60,883 nucleotides of DNA. It comes from Acidimicrobiaceae bacterium. GTDB lineage: Bacteria; Actinomycetota; Acidimicrobiia; Acidimicrobiales; RAAP-2. Position numbers and translations under genes: made by a program. This document shows, one piece after another, positions 35,092 to 44,817 of the stretch (position 1 is the first letter of the stretch; every line of letters starts with the position of its first letter). The DNA lies in NCBI GenBank assembly GCA_003152015.1, contig PLZF01000066.1, forward strand, positions 1-60,883. Reading direction: 5' to 3'. The notes beneath the pieces are model-generated. The model did not search any database and was not told where the DNA came from. It saw only the letters and a list, made by a program, of their open reading frames with translations.

Positions 35092-35973
35092 CCCCCTCGA
35101 GACTCTTCGCCTCCCTGACGGACCGATCGATCCGTCCCCCGCCTTTGTCACCCAGCTCAGGGGCCGTTTAGTCGACGCGCTGTCCACGCCTTTTCATCCC
35201 CCGCTCACCCCCAGAGGAGGACCTATGACCCGTGCAGTTCAATTCCGGAATGGACATCGCCAAGGCGACATCTCCCACATCTCCCTAGGGCTACCCGATC
35301 CGGCCGTGATGAAGTGTTCTACGTGGCGTTGTTGAGCTGGTCGTTCTCTTCCGGGCAGATGGGTCGGGAACAGGGCGGAGAGGTCACGCCCGAGGTCGGG
35401 CTGTGGAACGGCGCTCGATCCGACGGCACGGTGGCCCACGGGGCAATCCTGGGCTACCGGGTCAACGACGTGGCAGCTGTAGCCGTGCGGGTGAGAAGTG
35501 CCGGCGGGGCCACCAAAGATCCCCAAGAGCGCCCCTACGGGCTCGAGTCCGACTGTGTCGATAACGAGGGGGTGTCGTTCTACCTCCACCAGCTCCTCGA
35601 CACCCCGACTGATGACGATGGGGATCTGGCCAACGGCCGTCAGCACGGCGATGTCGGCTACATGTCGTTGGGTGTGCCGGAGTTGGCCTTAGCCGAGGGG
35701 TTCTATGGCGAGGTGTTGGGGTGGACCTTTACCCCTGGTTCGCATGCGCAGGGCCGACAAATCGGCGGTGTCACCCCGATGTCAGGTCTATGGCAGACGG
35801 ACGCTCCGGGTGTGGTGCTGGCCTACCGGGTGGATGACATTCAACCAGCGGTTGCACAGGTCGGCACCTTGGGGGGCACGGCCAGTTCCGTCGAAGAACG
35901 CCCGTATGGGCTTGCCGCTGACAACTGCGTCGATGACCAGGGCACCATATTCCACCTGCTTCAGCTGCGGTAG
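35084..35973 (+). pseudogene. Two-domain VOC (glyoxalase-fold) protein with a frameshift
   Basis: The N-terminal part, MTDPLETLRLPDGPIDPSP... and GDISHISLGLPDPA, overlaps the sigma relic by ATGA and then shifts near 35308 (PARDEVFYVALLSW would restore it by one added base). The rest contains two VOC modules, with GDVGYMSLGVPELALAEGFYGEVLGW and AYRVDDIQPAVAQVGTLGGTASS among them. This pairing with an upstream ECF sigma factor is one I recognise from actinobacteria. Both genes of the pair are broken. Confidence 0.78.
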
Positions 35974-36092
35974 CGACACCCGCATGTCCCGCATGTCCCG
36001 CACATTTTGGACACTTCGGACACGGGCCCCTACGGGCCGAGGCGCCTGAGCCACCCGATCAGACGTAGCGCCTGGTCAGAGAGTGCTGCAGA

Positions 36093-36485
36093 TCAGACGG
36101 CGCCCCCACGGCGGCTCTCGACGGTGACGCCGATCAGGGCCGAGAGGATCAGTGCACCGGCAATGGGGGCCAACCAAAGGCCGAAGACGAAGGTCAACAG
36201 GGCGAACATGGCACCCATGCCCAAAATGAAAGGCCAGATGCTCGAGCCCGGAAACGAGTCGACAGTCCCGGCGCTGTCCTCCATGGCGGCATCGGGGTCC
36301 TCTTCGGGCTGAAGCTTCATGTGGTAGGTCCACCACAGGTAGTAGCTCCCGGGCAGCAGACCGAGCAGCGCCGCCCCGATGAGCATCAAGAACCCGGCAT
36401 CTTCGTAGCTGGTGAACCAGTAGATGACCCCGATGATGCCAAAGAAGACAGCGACACCAAGGAGGAACAGCGACATGACCTTCAT
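36093..36485 (-). CDS. ctaF: Cytochrome c oxidase subunit IV
   Basis: A 130-residue membrane protein with four helices ([68 protein letters not shown]). This is the actinobacterial CtaF, the small aa3 subunit. ATG 36485 overlaps the ctaD stop by 4 nt (ATGA); the longer open frame to 37280 is an antisense-side shadow over ctaD. Third gene of the ctaC-ctaD-ctaF unit on the minus strand. Confidence 0.88.
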   Translation of the reverse strand: MKVMSLFLLGVAVFFGIIGVIYWFTSYEDAGFLMLIGAALLGLLPGSYYLWWTYHMKLQPEEDPDAAMEDSAGTVDSFPGSSIWPFILGMGAMFALLTFVFGLWLAPIAGALILSALIGVTVESRRGGAV

Positions 36486-38257
36486 GATGGCGCTCCAACC
36501 GTCTCTTTGTCGCCTTTGTTGGGTGCGGCGAATTTCTTGCCTTTGGGCTTGTGGACCACCGTGCGATGCTCGGGATGGTTGTAATCCCACGTCGGGCGTT
36601 CCGAGCGGATGGGCGGCAGGTGGGTGTAGTTGTGGTGTGGCGGAGGTGAGCTGGTGAACCACTCGAGCCCGTGGCCGTCCCATGGGTTGGGTCCGGACGG
36701 TACCGGCTTGCGCCACGAGACCATCAGGTTGATGAGGAAGAACAGGAACGAGAATCCGATGACGTAGGTACCGAGGGTCGAGATCACGTTCAGGGTTGTC
36801 CAGCCGGTATCCGGGGCATAGCTGGCGACACGCCTGGGCATACCGTGCAGGCCCAGCAGGTACTGGGGCATGAACGTCACCCAAAAACCGATGAACAGGA
36901 ACCAGAAGTGGAGCTTGCCCAGCCCCTCGCGCAGCATGCGCCCGAACATCTTCGGATACCAGAAGTAGAAGCCGGCGAAGCCGCCGAACACCGCGGTCCC
37001 GATGAGCACATTGTGGAAGTGGGCCACCACAAAGTACGTGTCGTGGGTCATGAAGTCGACAGGGGGTGACGCCAGTAGCACCCCGGTCACGCCGCCCACC
37101 AAAAAGATCAGCAGAAATCCGATCGAGAACAACATCGGGGATTGGAAGCTCAGCTGCCCCCGCCACATGGTGCCGATCCAGTTGAAGAACTTGATACCGG
37201 TCGGCACCGCGATCAGATACGAGAGGAGTGAGAAGAATGGCAGCAGCACCACCCCGGTGGTGAACATGTGGTGGGCCCACACGCCCGTGGACAAAGCGGC
37301 AATGGACATGGTGGCGAAGACCATGCCCTTGTATCCGAATACCGGCTTGCGTGAGAAGACCGGAAGGATGTCAGTGACCATGCCGAAGTAGGGCAAGGCG
37401 AGGATGTAGACCTCCGGGTGCCCGAAGAACCAGAAGAGGTGCTGCCACAAGACCGGCGAACCTCCTCCCTCCACGGAGAAGATGTGGGTTCCGAAGTGCC
37501 GGTCGCAGAAGAGCATCACCACCGCGGCAAAGAGAACCGGGAAGGCGATGAGAATCAGAATGGCGGTGACCAGCATGTTCCACGAGAAGATGGGCACACG
37601 GAACATCGTCATTCCTGGCGCTCGGAGATAGAGGATGGTGGCCACCAGGTTCACGCCGGTGAAAATGGCGGAGAAGCCGGTGAGGGCCAGCGCCATGAGC
37701 CACAGGTCGGCGCCGGCGCCGGGGGAGTTGGTGGCGTTGGACAGCGGGGCATACGACACCCATCCGAAACTGGCCGCCCCGCCCGCCACCAGAAAGCCCG
37801 AGAGCATGGTGATCACCCCGCCCAGGTACAGCCAGTAGGAGAGGGCATTCAGCCGGGGAAATGCCATATCCGGGGCGCCCACCTGCAGGGGAACTATGTA
37901 GTTGGCCAAGCCTCCGAACGCGAATGGCCCGGCGAACAGGTACAACATCAGGCTGCCGTGCATGGTGAAGAGTTCGTTGTAGGTCTGGTAGGAGACCAGT
38001 GATGTGTGCGGGTCGAGGAGTTGAGCCCTTATCACTACGGCCATGATGCCGGCGATAAAGAACGTCACCAGCGAGGTGATCATGTAGGACTTGCCGATGA
38101 CCTTGTGGTCGGTCGACGTCAACCAATTGAGGATCCCACTCGGCCCCTCGTGATGGCCGTGATCGGCGTCACCGTGGAGGGCATCGGGATGGTGACCCTC
38201 GGGTCCACCCAGTTCTTCGGGAGTGATGACTTCCGGGCGTTCAATGGTTGTCGTCAT
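36482..38257 (-). CDS. ctaD: Cytochrome c oxidase subunit I
   Basis: A 591-residue, twelve-helix heme-copper oxidase core subunit that reduces O2 and pumps protons. Motifs include the low-spin heme ligand region in [19 protein letters not shown], the CuB-His/Tyr stretch [17 protein letters not shown], and the heme region [29 protein letters not shown] 38257 overlaps ctaC by 4 nt and the stop overlaps ctaF by 4 nt. Confidence 0.96.
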   Translation of the reverse strand: MTTTIERPEVITPEELGGPEGHHPDALHGDADHGHHEGPSGILNWLTSTDHKVIGKSYMITSLVTFFIAGIMAVVIRAQLLDPHTSLVSYQTYNELFTMHGSLMLYLFAGPFAFGGLANYIVPLQVGAPDMAFPRLNALSYWLYLGGVITMLSGFLVAGGAASFGWVSYAPLSNATNSPGAGADLWLMALALTGFSAIFTGVNLVATILYLRAPGMTMFRVPIFSWNMLVTAILILIAFPVLFAAVVMLFCDRHFGTHIFSVEGGGSPVLWQHLFWFFGHPEVYILALPYFGMVTDILPVFSRKPVFGYKGMVFATMSIAALSTGVWAHHMFTTGVVLLPFFSLLSYLIAVPTGIKFFNWIGTMWRGQLSFQSPMLFSIGFLLIFLVGGVTGVLLASPPVDFMTHDTYFVVAHFHNVLIGTAVFGGFAGFYFWYPKMFGRMLREGLGKLHFWFLFIGFWVTFMPQYLLGLHGMPRRVASYAPDTGWTTLNVISTLGTYVIGFSFLFFLINLMVSWRKPVPSGPNPWDGHGLEWFTSSPPPHHNYTHLPPIRSERPTWDYNHPEHRTVVHKPKGKKFAAPNKGDKETVGAPS

Positions 38258-39222
38258 GCCGATGCCTTTTGCTTGGGAGTGGCCGAAGATGCGACGGAAG
38301 GACCGGCATTAGCCGGAGTCGTCCTGGTGTTGGGTGGTGGGATGTTGCCCGCGCCGGAAGGCGATCCCTGCAGTGTGTGACCTGCGGTTACCTCGGCGCT
38401 GGCCCAACTCTCGAAGGCCGACGGCGTCACCGAACGGATACTGAAGAGCATCTCGGAGTGGTACAACCCGCAGAATTGAGTGCATTGGCCGTCGTAGGTG
38501 CCGGTGTGCAGCACATTGAGATCGAAGATATTGGTGACACCAGGCTGGGCGTAGCGGCTGAAGTTGAAGTCCCGGAGGTAGAACCCGTGAACGGTGTCGT
38601 TGGATACCAGAGTGATCTGGATGGTCTCGCCGGCGGGCACGACCATCTGGGGCCCCTTGTTGTTCGGGCCATTGGTGGTTTCGCCGACCACTCCGACGTT
38701 GAGACCGGTGTAGTCGAATCGCCAACCCCACTGGAAGGCGGTCACGGTGATGTCCACCACCGGGCGCCCGGTGGAGGTGACAGTGGCGTTGACCGGCTGG
38801 GTGGCGTCGACGTTGTTCTCGGTGAGAACCGTAAAGAAGAACAGGAATCCGACGATGATGACCGGCACTGCCGTGTAGAGGATTTCGATGGGGAGGTTCT
38901 CGTGGAACTGTTTGGGCATCTCATCGGAGCGCCTGCGGTAGCGGACCACCGTCCAGAGGATCAACACGGCGACGAACCCGCCGATGACAATTCCGGTGGT
39001 CATCATCCCCGAGTAGAGCTTGAAGGTGTCGCTACCTTGCTTGGTGGCTCCGGGGTCGGCGCCGTAGCTGGGATACGCATTGCATCCGGCCAGGACCAGG
39101 GGAGCACCGACGATCAGCGCGGTGATCCAGCCGCGGCGCATCCCGCTGACCCGGTGTTGGGACGGGTCGGTGGGGTCGGTGGAGGGGGCGTTCACAGCGA
39201 TGACACTAGCGGGGGATGACAT
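38254..39222 (-). CDS. ctaC: Cytochrome c oxidase subunit II (lipoprotein)
   Basis: Contains the binuclear CuA site [11 protein letters not shown] (with GQC just before) in a cupredoxin domain, preceded by two helices. The N-terminal segment [19 protein letters not shown] has a lipobox, so the mature protein is a lipoprotein that would be a substrate for the neighbouring lipoprotein pathway. ATG 39222 gives a 27-residue lead before MRRGWI; ATG 39141 gives a canonical 20-residue lipoprotein signal. Neither start has a clear ribosome-binding site. The last 40 residues ([14 protein letters not shown]) are a low-complexity tail. Overlaps ctaD by 4 nt. Confidence 0.92.
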   Translation of the reverse strand: MSSPASVIAVNAPSTDPTDPSQHRVSGMRRGWITALIVGAPLVLAGCNAYPSYGADPGATKQGSDTFKLYSGMMTTGIVIGGFVAVLILWTVVRYRRRSDEMPKQFHENLPIEILYTAVPVIIVGFLFFFTVLTENNVDATQPVNATVTSTGRPVVDITVTAFQWGWRFDYTGLNVGVVGETTNGPNNKGPQMVVPAGETIQITLVSNDTVHGFYLRDFNFSRYAQPGVTNIFDLNVLHTGTYDGQCTQFCGLYHSEMLFSIRSVTPSAFESWASAEVTAGHTLQGSPSGAGNIPPPNTRTTPANAGPSVASSATPKQKASA

Positions 39223-39314
39223 GTAATTAGAAGTTGAGAGGAGTGGGCGGTGGGCGGTGGCATCAACCCAGGTCAGAGCGGTGGCCATGCCTGGGGGAGG
39301 CCGGCGCCTCACGC

Positions 39315-40634
39315 CTACCCGTGGTGATGGCTGTCGGACTCCCGGGCCGCCCACGAGAACACCCCTTGGGCCATTGTCGAGGTGGCAGCCTCGGCCCGGG
39401 CCTCGAAGATCCGTCGCCGGATCCGCTGGATACCCGGGTCTGCCGGCTCCACCTGCCATGCCAGTTCGGCCAGATGCCCGGCCAACCGCAGGGCGGCGTC
39501 GTCGGGCCCACCGTCTTCGGCGTCCGTGGATGACTCCAGCAGGGCAAGCGCCCGGTCGGCCAGGGCGGAGGCCCCGCCGGCCAACCCAGCCAATTCGCCG
39601 GCCAGGGCCCTCTCGGGTGCCGGTTGCAAGGTGGCCGGGTTCCCGTCCCACCAGCCCCCATACAGCCTCCAGACGGTGCGCACGATAAACTCGGGCTCGT
39701 CGTAGACGGGCTGCAGGTACGGCCGCTCCATGAGCCGGGGTGGAGGAGTCACCGCGTGGATGATCTCGTCGAGCCTGGCTCCCTGATTCATCAGGGCGAG
39801 GGTCTGATCCACCAATGAGTCGAGGAGATCGGCGGTGTCGCCGAGGGCCTGACGGATCCGGTCCGCACCCATCACCGGAAACCCGTGGCCGGGGAGGAGG
39901 ACGTCGGGGCCTCCGTCGGGGCCGTCGTAGAGGGCGAGCATCTCCCGCAGCGCCTCCGCCCATTCGCGTGGGTAGCGCTGTACCTTCTGCGGATTGCCGG
40001 CATTGGGCGATGCCCAGATGAACAGGTCTCCGCAACACAGCACGTTCCGATCAGGGAACCATGTCCAGGTGTGATCGTCTGTCTCACCCTTGGCATGGTG
40101 GAGTTCGGCCCGCATGCCCCCCACCTCGAGGTTGAGGTGATCGCTATAGGTGCGGTCGGGGTAGCGGTACTCGGTCGGCCATTCGAGATCCTTGATGTTG
40201 AACTGCCGACGGTTGATGATCCCGTTGTATCCGGCGGTCAGGATGTACCTGTCGAAACGCGCCGGTAGGGCATCGTGGGCGATCACGGTGGGCTGGGACC
40301 AGCCGTTGGCTTCGGACTCCGCCTCCCACACCGGAACGCCGAAGACATGATCGATATGACCGTGGGAGTAGACGGCGGTGTTGAGTCGGCTGTCCGACCA
40401 CTCTCGCAGCGTCCGATGGATCTCACCGGCCATCAGTGAGCTTCCGGTATCGACCAGAAACAGGCCCTCGTCGGTATCCAGTGCCGACACGTTGGCAAAC
40501 GACGGGGTAAATGCCACCCCGTCGGCTACTTCGGCCAGCCCACCCCAGGTCCGCATGGGGTGGGTCTCCGACGTGGATGTCTCACCTGTCCACAGGCGCT
40601 CGGCGATGTCGAGTACGTCAGGCTGTTTGGACAT
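39315..40634 (-). CDS. Metallo-beta-lactamase-fold hydrolase, alkyl-sulfatase-like
   Basis: A 439-residue protein whose HGHIDHVFG motif is the zinc-binding HxHxDH of the metallo-beta-lactamase fold; a second metal region is LHHAKGETDDHTWTWFP, with DLFIWA and PGHGFPV further on. The helical C-terminus (ALALLESSTDAEDGG, LAGHLAELAWQVEPADPGIQRI) resembles the dimerisation part of SdsA1-type alkyl sulfatases. Cytosolic, no signal peptide. ATG 40634 is preferred to the longer frame (40652) because AGGGGGG is 5-6 nt upstream. The substrate is uncertain: alkyl sulfate or another ester. Confidence 0.8.
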   Translation of the reverse strand: MSKQPDVLDIAERLWTGETSTSETHPMRTWGGLAEVADGVAFTPSFANVSALDTDEGLFLVDTGSSLMAGEIHRTLREWSDSRLNTAVYSHGHIDHVFGVPVWEAESEANGWSQPTVIAHDALPARFDRYILTAGYNGIINRRQFNIKDLEWPTEYRYPDRTYSDHLNLEVGGMRAELHHAKGETDDHTWTWFPDRNVLCCGDLFIWASPNAGNPQKVQRYPREWAEALREMLALYDGPDGGPDVLLPGHGFPVMGADRIRQALGDTADLLDSLVDQTLALMNQGARLDEIIHAVTPPPRLMERPYLQPVYDEPEFIVRTVWRLYGGWWDGNPATLQPAPERALAGELAGLAGGASALADRALALLESSTDAEDGGPDDAALRLAGHLAELAWQVEPADPGIQRIRRRIFEARAEAATSTMAQGVFSWAARESDSHHHG

Positions 40635-40700
40635 TGCATCCCCCCTTTTCACTTCGGGTGCAATGTACCGGTCGAAGCCGGGGTTGGCGAGATCCGGGGA

Positions 40701-41417
40701 TCAGCCTGGTTTGGATGGGGGTCCATCGGGTCGGGATGCGGCCTTACCCACCAGGCGCCCGGCACTGCGGATGGTCCGCTTCACCTGAGCTTTGGCGGTG
40801 GGACCGTGTTTGGCCGTCGACCTGGCTGCCGCCGATGTGGCTGCACCTGCAGCCCGCCCCGCCCACCGGGCGGCGGAGCCGACACCCTCCTCGGTGGGAA
40901 AGCGGGACCTGCCGGTCGAGGGGGACGCAGTCCGACCGGGCCGTTCGGGCGCCGACGGGGGGGCCACCCTCGCCCTGGCGTTGATCACCGTGCCGGACCC
41001 TCCGACGCCTTTCGGGCTGACCGGTCGTGGATCGGTGTTGACCAGGGTGGCCAGGCGGATGATCCCGATGGCGGCGACCTCGAGGATGATGATCCCCTCG
41101 ATGTCGGGACGGAGCGCGGACACCACCGGGGACACGGCCACGATGACCGCGACGGCCGAGACCAGGATCACGTGGAGTTTGCGACCACAGATCCGGAGGA
41201 TGCCGAGCGGACCGTCGGTGGCCAGTGCCAGGGCGGCGAAGACGCCACCGGCGACCGCCAGCACGCCACCGCGACTGACGTGGAGGGAGAGATCGGCCAG
41301 ACCTACCACCGAGAGGATCTCGGTGGCCTGAAGGACCCAGAACGGAGCCAACCGCTGGGAGCGCCGGTCCGCCACACCGACACCACGGCCGACACGGTTC
41401 CCGCCGTGAGCGCTCAT
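40701..41417 (-). CDS. Hypothetical membrane protein with a basic C-terminal tail
   Basis: A 238-residue protein I cannot place in a family. About three membrane helices are evident (GGVLAVAGGVFAALALATDG; LHVILVSAVAVIVAVSPVVSAL; GIIILEVAAIGIIRLATLV), followed by a 90-residue, Ala/Arg/Lys-rich hydrophilic tail (AARWAGRAAGAATSAAARS and AKAQVKRTIRSAGRLVGKA). The tail may bind nucleic acid or membrane lipids, but that is speculation. It lies 19 nt downstream of tatA on the same strand. Confidence 0.6.
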   Translation of the reverse strand: MSAHGGNRVGRGVGVADRRSQRLAPFWVLQATEILSVVGLADLSLHVSRGGVLAVAGGVFAALALATDGPLGILRICGRKLHVILVSAVAVIVAVSPVVSALRPDIEGIIILEVAAIGIIRLATLVNTDPRPVSPKGVGGSGTVINARARVAPPSAPERPGRTASPSTGRSRFPTEEGVGSAARWAGRAAGAATSAAARSTAKHGPTAKAQVKRTIRSAGRLVGKAASRPDGPPSKPG

Positions 41418-41436
41418 CCCCGCAGTGTTGCCAGCG

Positions 41437-41763
41437 TTACGACGGGGTCCCGGAGGAACCGTCGCCCGGGGGCTGTGCCGGCTGGGCCACCGGAGTCACC
41501 ACCGGCGCTGGAGCCGGGGCCACCGGGGCTGGAGCCGGGGCCACCGGGGCTGGAGCCGGGGCCGGGATAGCCGCCGCGGCCTGCACACCTTTGTCATCGG
41601 CCGAGGCACCATCATCGAGGCCCTTCTTGAATTCCTTTTGGGCGGAGCCCAGCGACCGGGCCAGCTTGGGAATCTGGGTGCTCCCAAAGAGAACGACCAC
41701 GACGACAATCAAGATGATGATGCCGTCAACACCAAAAATTTCTGCGGATGGAGCGAAATGCAT
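41437..41763 (-). CDS. tatA: Sec-independent protein translocase TatA
   Basis: Starts with a short N-terminal stretch, a single membrane helix (DGIIILIVVVVVLFGSTQIPKLARSLGSA), and the amphipathic helix SLGSAQKEFKKGL, which together are typical of TatA/E. The extended C-terminal tail is a repetitive Ala/Pro-rich stretch (APAPAPVAPAP). The tail is longer than usual and comes from an in-frame repeat at about 41510-41565. It works with TatB/TatC, not seen here, to export folded proteins such as the Rieske subunit. Confidence 0.85.
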   Translation of the reverse strand: MHFAPSAEIFGVDGIIILIVVVVVLFGSTQIPKLARSLGSAQKEFKKGLDDGASADDKGVQAAAAIPAPAPAPVAPAPAPVAPAPAPVVTPVAQPAQPPGDGSSGTPS

Positions 41764-41861
41764 GGTTACGCCTCCTACGTCGGCCTTTACACAGGTTAGA
41801 CCCGTCTACGAACAATCCGTACTTCGTGGCCGACGACCAGGTCGGATGACTGTGGGAACTA

Positions 41862-42302
41862 TCAACCGGCCAAGAACACCCCCAGGACGAGCGCCGCGAC
41901 CGAGGCAATCCCCCCAATTGATCCCCACACGGCCAGTCCCCGCGTCGAGGTGGCCCGTTGGTGGAGGAACACTCCCAGCCCGGCAATGACCACCACGGTG
42001 ATTTTGATCATGAGGACCGACTTCCAGGCGGCCGGAGCATCTTTGAAGGTGAACGAGGCGATGTTCCAGAATCCCGTGATGACCAGTACGGCATACGCCG
42101 GCCACAGCAGCCGGCTCAGGGCCCGGGCCACTTTCTTCGGGGCGTCCTCCCCCAAGCCCCGCACCGTCGGGAGCAGCCCGGCCACGGCGAACTGACCACC
42201 CACCCATACAGTGGCGGCCAGGACATGGAGAGTCAGCCGGATGCCGTTGACGCTGGGTCTGAGCGCCGGTACGTCGCCGACCAGGTGGGTCATCACGTCC
42301 AT
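41862..42302 (-). CDS. CopD-like four-helix membrane protein
   Basis: A 146-residue protein with four helices (IRLTLHVLAATVWVGGQFAVAGLLP; LWPAYAVLVITGFWNIASF; VLMIKITVVVIAGLGVFLHQR; GSIGGIASVAALVLGVFLAG). The first helix has the His/Trp/Gly pattern of the CopD/YcnJ copper-resistance fold, which may be a heme or copper site. The gene ends 9 nt before the enoyl-CoA hydratase start on the same strand. Function unproven. Confidence 0.6.
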   Translation of the reverse strand: MDVMTHLVGDVPALRPSVNGIRLTLHVLAATVWVGGQFAVAGLLPTVRGLGEDAPKKVARALSRLLWPAYAVLVITGFWNIASFTFKDAPAAWKSVLMIKITVVVIAGLGVFLHQRATSTRGLAVWGSIGGIASVAALVLGVFLAG

Positions 42303-42311
42303 TGACCTTCT

Positions 42312-43085
42312 CTACCTACCGGACCAGTTGGGCTTCCGTTTTTCGGCGAAGGCCACCGGCCCCTCCATGGCATCGGCGGAGCCGAAGACCTCGGGTACCG
42401 CGGCGTTGTTGATCTCCCAACCCTGCACCTCGGGAAGTTCACCGGCTTGCTTCATCACCCGCTTGGACGCCCGTACCGCCAACGGAGCGTTCTCCGCGAT
42501 GGTGGCGGCCAGTGCCAACGCCTCCTCCATCAGCTTGTCGGCCGGGACCACCCGGTTGATGAGGCCCAGGGCGAGGGCCCGTTGGGCGTCGATGGGCTCG
42601 CCGGTCATGGCGAGCTCGAGGGCGACGGCCGGCGGGATCCGCTTGGGCAGGCGGATCAGGCCACCGCCGGCGGCCATGAGGCCTCGCTTGACCTCGGGGA
42701 TACCGAACTTCGCCTCTTCGACGGCCACCACCAGGTCGCACGACAGCATGATTTCGCACCCACCGGCCAGAGCCGATCCATTGACGGCGGCGATGAGCGG
42801 CTTGGCGAAGTCACGTTGGGTAATGCCGGCGAAGCCGCCCTTGGCGCCCATGATGTCCCCCGCCTCTCCGGCGGCGAAGGCCTTGAGGTCCATGCCGGCG
42901 CTGAACGCCTTGTCGCCGCTCCCGGTCACGATGACCACCCAACAGTCATCGTCGGCCTCGAGCTCGTCGAAGGCGGCAGCAAATCCCCGGGACACCGCAC
43001 CATTGATGGCGTTTCGGGCCTCGGGCCGGTTGATCGTCAGGATTTCGATGTGACCCTGTCGTTCACGGAGCAGTTCATCAGACAT
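42312..43085 (-). CDS. Enoyl-CoA hydratase/isomerase (crotonase family)
   Basis: A 257-residue crotonase-fold protein. Motifs include INRPEARNAIN, the oxyanion-hole region SAGMDLKAF, ALAGGCEIMLSCDLVVA and the catalytic-Glu region KFGIPEVKRGLMAAGGGL. The tail GPVAFAEKRKPNWSGR matches the EchA types. It stands 22 nt downstream of the thiolase-like gene, so a two-gene beta-oxidation unit is likely. The substrate chain length cannot be read. Confidence 0.85.
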   Translation of the reverse strand: MSDELLRERQGHIEILTINRPEARNAINGAVSRGFAAAFDELEADDDCWVVIVTGSGDKAFSAGMDLKAFAAGEAGDIMGAKGGFAGITQRDFAKPLIAAVNGSALAGGCEIMLSCDLVVAVEEAKFGIPEVKRGLMAAGGGLIRLPKRIPPAVALELAMTGEPIDAQRALALGLINRVVPADKLMEEALALAATIAENAPLAVRASKRVMKQAGELPEVQGWEINNAAVPEVFGSADAMEGPVAFAEKRKPNWSGR

Positions 43086-43107
43086 GTTGTTGTCCCTTCC
43101 TCAGATC

Positions 43108-44667
43108 TCAGCGTTCGGGCAGACGGTAGCGCGGCGGCTCGCCCTCCACGAAAATTGCGGTACCAACCATCCCCGGGGTGTCGCCCCGACCGACCTCGGC
43201 GATGACCTCGTCGTCGGCCGGCGAGGCCGCTACGTGGCGTCCGTCGGGAAGCCGGGCGATGACCGGCGCCCCGGTTGAGGTTCCCTTGTGGTCACGGACC
43301 ACCGTCACGGCCACCACCGTGGCGGCTGTCATATCGGGAACCTGAAGGGCCATCTCCATGGCGCTGGCGTCGATGCGCTCCTGGTCTGCTTTGGTGTTTC
43401 CCAGGTGGAACCCGCCTGGGGGCGGGGTGGCGCCGTAGAGCCCGAGAGCGTGTTTGGTGATGAACCAGCCCAGTCCGGTGGCCAGTCCCAGCCGGGGTTG
43501 GTCAGTGGTGGCTCCCGGACCAACCTGGCGGAGGAGGCTGGTGACCGAGGCAATTCCGTGGGTGGTGTAGTTGTTCCCGGGCCCACCGAAGTAGGGGAGA
43601 CCACCGGTGGAGGTGAGGCTTCGACCGTCGTCGAGGTTGAGTCCGAGGGCCTCGGCGGCCAGCTCTACTGCTGACGGGAAGCACGAGTAGATGTCGAGGA
43701 CCTCGATGTCGTCGATCCCGATCCGGCCCAATCCGTTGGCGGCGCCGGCGCCGAGGTTGACCGCTTCGAACAGCGCGCGACCGGCGGCGGCGATGGCCGG
43801 GGACTTCCCGGGGTCGGGCCGGGAGGCGGGGAACCGGACATCGACCGCGCCGGAGCCAGACCAGATGAACACCGACCGGTCGGCCACCCCGGCTTGTCGG
43901 GCCGCCGCCAGTGAGCACACCACCAGCGCTGCACCCTGATCTGAACCGAGGAAGGCGGTCATCCGTTTGGTATAGGGCTCGCACACGATGCGGTTGCCCG
44001 GTGACGGTGTGGCGATGTCCTCGGCCGTGCACTCGGTGGGAAACCACGCGAACGGATTGGTCGACGCCACCCGGGTGAAGGGGGCGAACAACTCGCCGAT
44101 GGCCTGGCGATGTTGATCGGCGGTATGACCTGCCCGGGCCGCCACCACGCTTTCGAACAGCGGGTAGACGTGGAGCGGCGCCAGGAGCCCAATGGCGGAT
44201 TCCGCCGGCCCTACGCCCGGCAGGTCATCGCCCACTGCCGGGTCGGGGGCCAAGCTGGTGTCCCCATTGTCCCGTGGTTGACCCAGCTTGTGGCGCAGGC
44301 GCGACGACCGGATGGCTTCCGCCCCGGCGATCACTGTCACCGACAACCTTCCGGCGGTGATCTCGGCCGCCGCTCGGTTCACCAGCCATTGGGGCGAGTT
44401 GCCTCCGATGGTGGTCACCTCGCACACCGGGGGCGACACTCCCAGGGCGCGGGCCAGTTCGGACGCCGGTGCCGGACCGGTGTGCGTCATGATGTCGACC
44501 ACCGAGAGCCTGTCGATCCGATGGCGGAGATCGGGCACGTCAGCGAACGCCGCCTCGCAGGCCCGGGCCATCAGGTCGATGGGGGTGACCGGGTCGCCGC
44601 GTTCGATGGACTCACCCGATGCGATGACCACCGGAATCCGTTCGGCATCCTGCTCGGAGATGCTCAT
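43108..44667 (-). CDS. Thiolase-like protein (type 1) lacking the usual nucleophilic Cys
   Basis: A 519-residue thiolase-fold protein. The segment at the usual Cys loop reads CEVTTIGGNSPQWLVNRAA with no cysteine, as in the non-catalytic SCP-type or TLP1-type thiolase-like proteins. VIAGAEAI, IDDIEVLDIYSCFPSAVELA and the TSTGGLPYFGGPGNNYTTHGI stretch fit the family. The C-terminal ~90 residues form an extra beta domain (VVAVTVVRDHKGTSTGAPVIARL). I chose ATG 44667 because the fold begins there; the open frame continues far upstream over the divergent glycosidase gene. Paired with the enoyl-CoA hydratase downstream; lipid or sterol CoA handling is inferred. Confidence 0.8.
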   Translation of the reverse strand: MSISEQDAERIPVVIASGESIERGDPVTPIDLMARACEAAFADVPDLRHRIDRLSVVDIMTHTGPAPASELARALGVSPPVCEVTTIGGNSPQWLVNRAAAEITAGRLSVTVIAGAEAIRSSRLRHKLGQPRDNGDTSLAPDPAVGDDLPGVGPAESAIGLLAPLHVYPLFESVVAARAGHTADQHRQAIGELFAPFTRVASTNPFAWFPTECTAEDIATPSPGNRIVCEPYTKRMTAFLGSDQGAALVVCSLAAARQAGVADRSVFIWSGSGAVDVRFPASRPDPGKSPAIAAAGRALFEAVNLGAGAANGLGRIGIDDIEVLDIYSCFPSAVELAAEALGLNLDDGRSLTSTGGLPYFGGPGNNYTTHGIASVTSLLRQVGPGATTDQPRLGLATGLGWFITKHALGLYGATPPPGGFHLGNTKADQERIDASAMEMALQVPDMTAATVVAVTVVRDHKGTSTGAPVIARLPDGRHVAASPADDEVIAEVGRGDTPGMVGTAIFVEGEPPRYRLPER

Positions 44668-44817
44668 CGGCTCGATCCGTAACCGGTAGGAATGATGCGG
44701 TGCGTGCGTGTCATGGTCGGACGCGGAAGTTATCACTGTGGCCGGACCACCGGCTTCTCGGCCTTTTGTGCCAGCGGCTTTGTGCGGACCGGGACGAGAA
44801 GCTGAGAGGCTGGGTCG

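Noticed and set aside
36093..37280. A 395-codon minus-strand frame extending upstream of ctaF
   Set aside because: Its upstream part overlaps ctaD in another frame and has no motif; the real start is ATG 36485, coupled to the ctaD stop.
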